From: RGIG3009 sp045578425
GTDB taxonomy: Bacteria; Bacillota; Clostridia; Oscillospirales; Acutalibacteraceae
Assembly: GCA_045578425.1 (NCBI GenBank)
Contig: JAZNKF010000063.1
Span: 62,001-126,000 of the forward strand
Reading direction: 5' to 3'
DNA: 64,000 nucleotides
This document shows, one piece after another, positions 61,444-64,000 of this stretch. Each line of letters opens with the position of its first letter. Position 1 is the first letter of the stretch. The translations under genes were made by a program, and so were the position numbers. The notes under the pieces are model-generated. The model saw only the letters and a list, made by a program, of their open reading frames with translations. It ran no database searches and was not told where the DNA came from.

Positions 61444-62673
61444 ATGAGCAAACAACAAGTCAAAAAAGTAGTGTTAGCGTATTCCGGAGGTTTGGATACT
61501 TCCATCATCATTCCGTGGCTTAAAGAAAATTACGGCAATCCCGAAATCATTGCCGTGTCGGGTAATGTCGGTCAAGCCGATGAGTTGGAAGGCTTGGAAG
61601 AAAAGGCGATCAAAACCGGCGCTTCCAAACTGTATGTGGAAGATTTAACCGATGAATTTGTCAACGATATGATTATCCCCACCATGCAAGCCGGTGCCAA
61701 GTATGAGGAATATTTGCTCGGCACGTCGCTTGCTCGTCCCATCATCGGCAAACGTTTGGCAGAAATTGCACTTGCGGAGGGTGCCGATGCTATCTGCCAT
61801 GGTTGCACGGGTAAGGGTAACGACCAAGTCCGTTTTGAACTGGCTATCAAAGCTTTTGCACCGGGCATGAAAATTATTGCTCCGTGGCGTGAATGGGATA
61901 TCAAATCCAGAGAAGAAGAAATCGAATACGCCGAAGCGCATAACGTTCCGCTCAAAATTAATCGTGAAACCAACTATTCCAAGGATAAAAACTTGTGGCA
62001 CTTGTCGCACGAAGGTTTGGATTTGGAAGATACCGGCAACGAACCGCTTTATGAAAAAGAAGGCTTTTTGGAAATGGGTGTTTCTCCCATGCAAGCACCC
62101 GATGTTCCCACCTATATTACTTTGGAATTTGAGCAAGGTGTTCCGGTAGCACTCAACGATACCAAAATGTCTGCCAAAGAAATCATTCTCAAACTCAATG
62201 AACTTGGCGGAGCCAACGGTATTGGCTTGTTGGATATTGTGGAAAATCGTTTGGTCGGTATGAAATGCCGCGGCGTATACGAAACTCCCGGTGGCGATAT
62301 TTTGTATTTTGCTCATAACTATCTGGAAACCTTGTGCTTGGACAAAATGACCATGCACAAAAAACAAGAACTCGCTATCACGTTTGCCGATTTGCTGTAT
62401 AACGGTCAATGGTACACACCGCTTCGTGAAGCGCTTTCCGCTTTTGTCACCAAAACGCAAGAACACGTTACCGGTAAAGTCAGAATCAAACTTTACAAAG
62501 GAAACATGATTAAAGCGGGTGCTTGGAGCGACTGGTCGCTGTACAGCGAAGAGATTGCTACCTTTGGCGAAGACAACGTGTACGACCAAAAAGACAGTGC
62601 CGGATTCATCAACCTGTTTGGTTTGCCGATTTCGGTACAAGCGCAAGTTAACGCAAAAAATAACAAGAAGTAA
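61444..62673 (+). CDS. argG: Argininosuccinate synthase
   Basis: A 409-residue protein of normal length. The ATP-binding P-loop VLAYSGGLDTSIIIPWL is at the N-terminus, GCTGKGNDQVRFE (aspartate/citrulline site) near 120-132, and the C-terminal region has GAWSDWSLYSEEIATF. It joins citrulline and aspartate with ATP in arginine synthesis. ATG 61444 after ATAGGAGG; argH follows after 13 bp. Confidence 0.96.
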   Translation: MSKQQVKKVVLAYSGGLDTSIIIPWLKENYGNPEIIAVSGNVGQADELEGLEEKAIKTGASKLYVEDLTDEFVNDMIIPTMQAGAKYEEYLLGTSLARPIIGKRLAEIALAEGADAICHGCTGKGNDQVRFELAIKAFAPGMKIIAPWREWDIKSREEEIEYAEAHNVPLKINRETNYSKDKNLWHLSHEGLDLEDTGNEPLYEKEGFLEMGVSPMQAPDVPTYITLEFEQGVPVALNDTKMSAKEIILKLNELGGANGIGLLDIVENRLVGMKCRGVYETPGGDILYFAHNYLETLCLDKMTMHKKQELAITFADLLYNGQWYTPLREALSAFVTKTQEHVTGKVRIKLYKGNMIKAGAWSDWSLYSEEIATFGEDNVYDQKDSAGFINLFGLPISVQAQVNAKNNKK

Positions 62674-62686
62674 GGAATTATCACCT

Positions 62687-64000
62687 ATGGATAAAATGTG
62701 GGCAGGGCGCTTTTCCAAAGCCTTGGATAAACAAGCGGATGATTTTAATTCATCCATACATATTGACAGCCGCATGTACAAGCAAGACATTCAAGGCTCA
62801 ATAGCGCACGCCGGTATGCTGGCGCGGCAAGGTATTATCAGCACGGCAGATGCCGAGTGTATTATTGCCGAACTGGGTAATATCCTCAGTGATTTGCAAA
62901 GCGGCGCTTTGATGATTGATGAGAATGCAGAAGATATTCATATGTTCGTCGAAGCGGAACTCACCAAACGCATTGGCGACGTGGGCAAAAAATTGCATAC
63001 CGCGCGTAGCCGTAACGACCAAGTCGCGGTGGATATCCGCTTGTATTTGCGGGACGAAGCGGCTGAAATTGTGGAACAAATCAAGGATTTGCTCAGTGCC
63101 ATTGTCGAACAAGCCGTTTTGCACAAAACCACCATCATGCCCGGATATACCCACTTGCAACGCGCGCAACCAATCACGTTTGCGCATCACCTGCTTGCAT
63201 ATGCCATGATGTTTACGCGTGATATCACGCGTATTAAGGATGCCGTCAAACGTATGAATGTTTCCCCGCTTGGCAGTTGTGCTCTGGCGGGTACCACATA
63301 CAACACTGACCGCTTGTCGGTTGCCAAAGCGTTGCAGTTTGACGGTATCACGCTTAATAGCATTGATGGTGTATCCGATCGCGATTTTTGCGTGGAACTG
63401 CTGTCGGCATTTGCCACGGTGATGATGCATCTTTCTCGTTTTTCCGAAGAAGTGATTCTTTGGTCGAGTTGGGAATTCAAATTTGTGGAATTGGATGATT
63501 CTTACACCACCGGTTCGAGCATTATGCCGCAAAAGAAAAACCCCGATATTGCGGAATTGGTCCGCGGCAAAACGGGCAGAGTGTACGGCGATTTAATGGC
63601 CATGCTCACGGTGCTCAAAGGATTACCTCTTGCCTATAACAAAGACATGCAAGAGGATAAAGAAGCCATTTTTGACGCGGTGGATACCGTCAAAAAATGT
63701 TTAACGGTTTTTACACCTATGATAAGCACCATGAAAGCGTTACCGGAAAACATGTTACAGGCGGCACAAAAAGGCTTTATCAATGCTACCGATTTGGCAG
63801 ATTATCTTACCAAAAAAGGGTTGCCGTTCCGTACCGCCTACAAAATAGTCGGTCAAATTGTCGGTCACTGTGTCCAACACGGCACGGTGCTGGAATCCCT
63901 TTCGTTAGAAGAATACAAAACATTTCACGAAATTTTTGAAGAGGATTTGTATGCGGCCATCAATTTACACACTTGTGTAGAAAGCCGCATTTCTGCCGGC
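62687..64000 (+). CDS. argH: Argininosuccinate lyase, 3' end cut off by the window
   Basis: 438 codons, open to the window edge; typical argH is about 460, so roughly 20-30 residues are missing. ATG 62687 opens MDKMWAGRFSKALDKQADDF; HTARSRNDQVAVDIRLY, PGYTHLQRAQP and GSSIMPQKKNPDIAELVRG carry the family signatures, including the catalytic Ser loop. It releases arginine and fumarate. Co-transcribed with argG. Confidence 0.95.
   Translation, partial: MDKMWAGRFSKALDKQADDFNSSIHIDSRMYKQDIQGSIAHAGMLARQGIISTADAECIIAELGNILSDLQSGALMIDENAEDIHMFVEAELTKRIGDVGKKLHTARSRNDQVAVDIRLYLRDEAAEIVEQIKDLLSAIVEQAVLHKTTIMPGYTHLQRAQPITFAHHLLAYAMMFTRDITRIKDAVKRMNVSPLGSCALAGTTYNTDRLSVAKALQFDGITLNSIDGVSDRDFCVELLSAFATVMMHLSRFSEEVILWSSWEFKFVELDDSYTTGSSIMPQKKNPDIAELVRGKTGRVYGDLMAMLTVLKGLPLAYNKDMQEDKEAIFDAVDTVKKCLTVFTPMISTMKALPENMLQAAQKGFINATDLADYLTKKGLPFRTAYKIVGQIVGHCVQHGTVLESLSLEEYKTFHEIFEEDLYAAINLHTCVESRISAG

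Noticed and set aside
61645..62790. A 381-codon open frame on the minus strand opposite argG
   Set aside because: It is wholly antisense to a well-supported argG, has no ribosome site and composition typical of shadow frames.
62798..63532. A 244-codon minus-strand frame opposite argH
   Set aside because: Antisense to argH whose motifs are clear; no family features in the shadow frame.

Overview
The window looks like a chromosomal segment of an anaerobic, Gram-positive-type Firmicute, most likely a gut Clostridium of the Oscillospiraceae/Ruminococcaceae kind. This is inferred from gene content, not from a database search: a phenylalanine T-box in front of pheST, ireB, an LtaS-like lipoteichoic acid synthase, a bifurcating-type [FeFe] hydrogenase operon, a SipW/TasA-type surface locus and a PPxTG-type cell-wall anchor. 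Housekeeping genes favour TTG leucine and AAA/GAA codons. Nearly all promoters I can read are sigma-A-like, and most have exactly 17 bp between the boxes.

Layout. 1-4.3 kb (+): tail of a Nif3-like gene, rqcH, then glpP with its own promoter and a terminator-like leader, an MgtC-type membrane protein and a HAD phosphatase. 4.3-8.7 kb (-): pheS-pheT under a T-box, then ireB and an unknown 97-aa gene under their own promoter. 8.7-13.1 kb (+): MinD-like ATPase, an MgsA-like protein lacking key catalytic residues, hisS, aspS, terminator. 13.1-15.1 kb (-): three-gene operon for an unknown protein, a membrane-anchored LamG protein and a TasA-like-fold candidate. 15.2-18.8 kb (+): LtaS-like sulfatase, lipid kinase and a degenerate glycerophosphodiesterase-like protein, a small lipid/teichoic-acid group. 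18.9-23.9 kb (-): hydrogenase operon (NuoE-like, ATPase, 2Fe-2S protein, NuoF-like, HydA). 24.1-25.3 kb (+): MFS transporter.

25.4-36.6 kb (-): the most distinctive region. A TetR-type regulator heads a run that encodes two His-type (SipW-like) signal peptidases, four TasA/CalY-like proteins, two very large beta-helix proteins with matching SipW-type leaders, a protein with a sortase-type anchor, a Thr-rich protein and small membrane and zinc proteins. Two copies of a 182/183-bp inverted-repeat element and one short derivative sit in its gaps. It reads as a self-contained secretion and assembly locus for a surface fibre or matrix.

36.6-38 kb: AT-rich stretch with a KTR-like zinc ribbon, a strong promoter driving a roughly 130-nt terminator-ended RNA, an XRE regulator and tRNA-Leu(UAG). 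38-46.9 kb: two GHL10-type envelope hydrolases (the second fused to an amidase), birA, a YjjG-like phosphatase, secF/secD. 46.9-58.6 kb (-): class Ic aspartate aminotransferase with a structured leader, asnS, ygjV-like, pgcA-like, an ABC transporter with a GntR/YtrA regulator and a clear operator, tatD, metG. 58.7-64 kb (+): RluA-type pseudouridine synthase, an M23/G5 endopeptidase, argG and argH (cut off by the window end).
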